Notes under the pieces: model-generated
Database searches by the model: none
What the model saw: only the letters and a program-made list of their open reading frames with translations
What the model was told of the DNA's origin: nothing
Made by a program: the position numbers and the translations under genes
Part shown: positions 29,429 through 31,316 of the stretch, one piece after another
How the letters are laid out: each line of letters opens with the position of its first letter
Numbering within the stretch: position 1 is the stretch's first letter
Assembly (NCBI GenBank): GCA_937925635.1
Contig: CALALX010000009.1
Span: 1 to 31,316 of the forward strand
DNA length: 31,316 nucleotides
Direction: 5' to 3'
Origin: an uncultured Caulobacter sp.
GTDB lineage: Bacteria > Pseudomonadota > Alphaproteobacteria > Caulobacterales > Caulobacteraceae

Positions 29429-31316
29429 TCATTGGCCATAGCCTTTATCGCCCAATGTGGCGAGCGTTAGGCGCAGGATCACCGAGTCCGATGGACCCAG
29501 CGTCCGGTTGTAGGTTTCCTCGTGCACCCAGACCACGGCGATGTCGAGGCAGTCGTCCCGGTACAGGGCGCCGAACTCCTGGCGGCGCCAGACGTCGCTC
29601 TCGACGTCGCGGACCCCGGCGAAAGTGACGCCCCAGTTGCCGCTGATCATGACCTCTCCGGCGAAGTCGAGGTCCTCACGCTGGACACCGGTGATGTCCT
29701 GGTTGTCGCGAAGGTAGCGCACGAAGCCGCGCGCGCGCGCGGTCTCGACGTTCACGCCGGCTTCGATCCGGCGCACGTCGCCCTCTTCCTCGCTGAAGCG
29801 GGCGCGGGAGAAGAAGCTGACGCCCTTCATCGGGCGGCCCTCGGCGGCGACGATCCAGTCGGATGTTTCGGTCTGCAGTCCGCTGCGGACGGGAAACTGC
29901 GGGTCCGGCTCGGCGCGGAAGGTGCGGCCGACCAGCAGGCTGCCGCCGCGGCCATCGTCGTAGGCGACGGTCGCGCGCGCGCCCACGTTGATCCGCTGGC
30001 CGCCCTCGTAGAGGTCAAAGCCGGGGAACTTGTTGGCGCGCAGCAGATTGGTCTCGTCGTATTCGAGCACGACGGAATCTTCGTTGGGGATGCGGGCGCC
30101 GAAATCCGTCTCGGGCGACAGGGCGATCTGCAGCAGCGGCTCCAACACGATCGTGCGGTCGCCGTCCCGCCGCCAGAGCGGGAAGCTGACATCGACCCCG
30201 GCCACGCCGACGGCGCGGGTCACGGTCTCCGAGGGCGCGCCGGGCGCCGGCAGGTCGTCCAGGCTGTAGACGTCGCCGCGCAGTTGCGCGAACGGCGACA
30301 GACGCAGGCCGGAGGCGGAAGTCCAGGTGGTCCGCCAGTCGGCGAGGAGGCTGGCCCGGCGGCTGTCCGCGCCGGGCTGGGTCGCGACGAATTGGGACTG
30401 TTCGCGGGTCAGGGCGACGGCGCTGCCCTGCAGGCGCAGGCGGCCGCCGAGGACGGGTCCCGAGGGCTCCCAGCGCCCCTCGACCAGCGGCGCGATGGTC
30501 GGGAAGGCGCGGTCGATGTCGGTCGGGCGCAGGCCCTGGATGCTGAGCGCCGAAACCGACAGATAGGATCGCTCGTCCTGGCGTTCCGCATAGACCTGCG
30601 AGGTCAGGCGGCGGTCGTCGGACGGCAGCAGGCCGCGTTGGCCGTAGACGTCGCCGATGTCATACTTGTCGAACAGCAGGTCGTCGCTGGTCCGCTCGGC
30701 CGCGAAGCCCCAGCGCCAGTTCTCGTCGATGCGGAAGGCGCCGTCGGCCAGGATGTAGCTGCGCGAGGTCAGGTCGCCGATCCGATCGCCGTCGCTGTCC
30801 AGGTCCTTTTCGTAGGTGTAGCCGAAGCGGGCGTTGACCTGTCCGGACCAGAACCGCTTGCGCCACTGGAAGTTCACCAGCGGATTGACCTTGGTGTTGA
30901 TCTGCGGGCTGATCACCAGGTCCTGGGACGGCGAGATGATCCAGGCGTAGGGCTGCTCGTAGGACAGACCGCGACGTTCGGAGCCGACGATCTTGGGGGC
31001 CAGCAGCCCGGACTTGCGCCCCGCGCCGGGGTCGGCGTGCCAGAAGACCGGCGCGTAGAAGACCGGCACGCCCCACATCTCGATCACGGCGTTCCGGTAG
31101 TAGACGATCTGCTTCTCGCGGTCCTGGACCACGCGGTCGGCGCGAATCGACCAGGTCGGCGGGCGGGTCTTGTCCTCGGCGCAGATCGGGCACGGCGTGT
31201 AGATCGCCTGGTTCAGCTCGTTGACCAGGTCGTTGCGGCGCACGGCCGTGCTGGCGGCGAGCTTGACGTTGTTCTGCAGGCGGATCAGGATCTGGCGCGC
31301 CGTCACAGGTTCAAAA
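29429..31316 (-). CDS. lptD: LptD, LPS-assembly outer-membrane protein (N-terminus beyond the window)
   Basis: About 628 C-terminal residues are visible; the frame stays open to the window edge, so the gene starts outside. The first part is the end of the OstA/LptA-like domain (AIYTPCPICAEDKTRPPTW, WSIRADRVVQDREKQIVYY). Then comes the beta-barrel with FYAPVFWHADPGAGRKSG and GLSYEQPYAWIISPSQDL, and many amphipathic strands ending VILRLTLATLGDKGYGQ. LptD, with lipoprotein LptE, places LPS on the outer face of the outer membrane. A C-x-x-C pair (TPCPICAE) and a late Cys (DDCLDI) may form disulfides, as E. coli LptD does with other cysteines. surA begins 50 bases downstream. Confidence 0.95.
   Translation of the reverse strand, partial: FEPVTARQILIRLQNNVKLAASTAVRRNDLVNELNQAIYTPCPICAEDKTRPPTWSIRADRVVQDREKQIVYYRNAVIEMWGVPVFYAPVFWHADPGAGRKSGLLAPKIVGSERRGLSYEQPYAWIISPSQDLVISPQINTKVNPLVNFQWRKRFWSGQVNARFGYTYEKDLDSDGDRIGDLTSRSYILADGAFRIDENWRWGFAAERTSDDLLFDKYDIGDVYGQRGLLPSDDRRLTSQVYAERQDERSYLSVSALSIQGLRPTDIDRAFPTIAPLVEGRWEPSGPVLGGRLRLQGSAVALTREQSQFVATQPGADSRRASLLADWRTTWTSASGLRLSPFAQLRGDVYSLDDLPAPGAPSETVTRAVGVAGVDVSFPLWRRDGDRTIVLEPLLQIALSPETDFGARIPNEDSVVLEYDETNLLRANKFPGFDLYEGGQRINVGARATVAYDDGRGGSLLVGRTFRAEPDPQFPVRSGLQTETSDWIVAAEGRPMKGVSFFSRARFSEEEGDVRRIEAGVNVETARARGFVRYLRDNQDITGVQREDLDFAGEVMISGNWGVTFAGVRDVESDVWRRQEFGALYRDDCLDIAVVWVHEETYNRTLGPSDSVILRLTLATLGDKGYGQ

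Noticed and set aside
28017..29441. Open frame of about 474 codons on the plus strand opposite surA
   Set aside because: Mirror of surA codon bias; no motif, no ribosome site, and surA itself is certain.
1..31316. Search for CRISPR arrays, tRNA or rRNA genes, prophage or insertion sequences with transposase, and toxin-antitoxin pairs
   Set aside because: No regularly spaced repeats, no cloverleaf with a plausible anticodon noticed by eye, no transposase or integrase motif, and no small gene pair of that type.

Overview
The window is a gene-dense, GC-rich stretch of an alphaproteobacterial chromosome. Gene content, protein sequences and local orders (end of panB, then a YfgM-like gene, bamB and der; radA-cvpA-purF; rpsF-rpsR-rplI; fabD-fabG-acpP-fabF-mltG-yicC-gmk; lptD-surA-pdxA-rsmA) fit Caulobacterales, such as Caulobacter, Phenylobacterium or Brevundimonas. 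That placement is from memory of these families, not from a search. Almost everything here is housekeeping. I see no phage, insertion sequence with a transposase, CRISPR array, tRNA or rRNA, and no gene-free stretch longer than 300 bases.

Layout. 1-118: the last codons of panB (+). 205-2363: a YfgM-like membrane protein and the BamB lipoprotein (outer-membrane protein assembly), then a terminator. 2483-4129: der, the double-GTPase ribosome-assembly factor. 4127-4240: a palindromic repeat between two convergent genes. 4238-10451 (-): radA, cvpA, purF, a bile-acid/sodium-symporter-like carrier, a tandem universal stress protein and an SDR oxidoreductase, most of them tightly packed or overlapping. 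10618-11235 (+): a Yip1-like membrane protein. 11232-14660 (-): dnaB, a TonB-C-domain protein and alr. 14822-16154 (-): rpsF, rpsR, rplI and a strong terminator. 16342-19073 (-): a secreted peroxiredoxin, a secreted protein with two calcium-type loops, and a zinc alcohol dehydrogenase. 19138-19841 (-): a HAD phosphatase whose 3' end runs into a second copy of the 4.1-kb repeat. 19946-26097 (+): the fatty-acid and envelope run fabD, fabG, acpP, fabF, mltG, yicC, gmk. 26094-31316 (-): lptD (partial), surA, pdxA, rsmA.

How it fits together. Three envelope themes recur: outer-membrane protein folding (BamB, SurA, YfgM-like), LPS export (LptD), and the supply of lipid and cell-wall precursors (Fab enzymes, ACP, MltG, Alr). 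They are interleaved with nucleotide synthesis (PurF, Gmk), DNA replication and repair (DnaB, RadA), and ribosome assembly and composition (Der, RsmA, S6, S18, L9).

The least ordinary content is non-coding. Two families of palindromic repeats, two copies each, abut or supply gene signals: stop codons for der, the SDR and the HAD gene, and Shine-Dalgarno-like AAGGA next to fabG and rsmA. Two convergent gene pairs share one CTAG as both stop codons. The peroxiredoxin ribosome-binding site lies inside a perfect hairpin. I found no convincing new multi-gene system.
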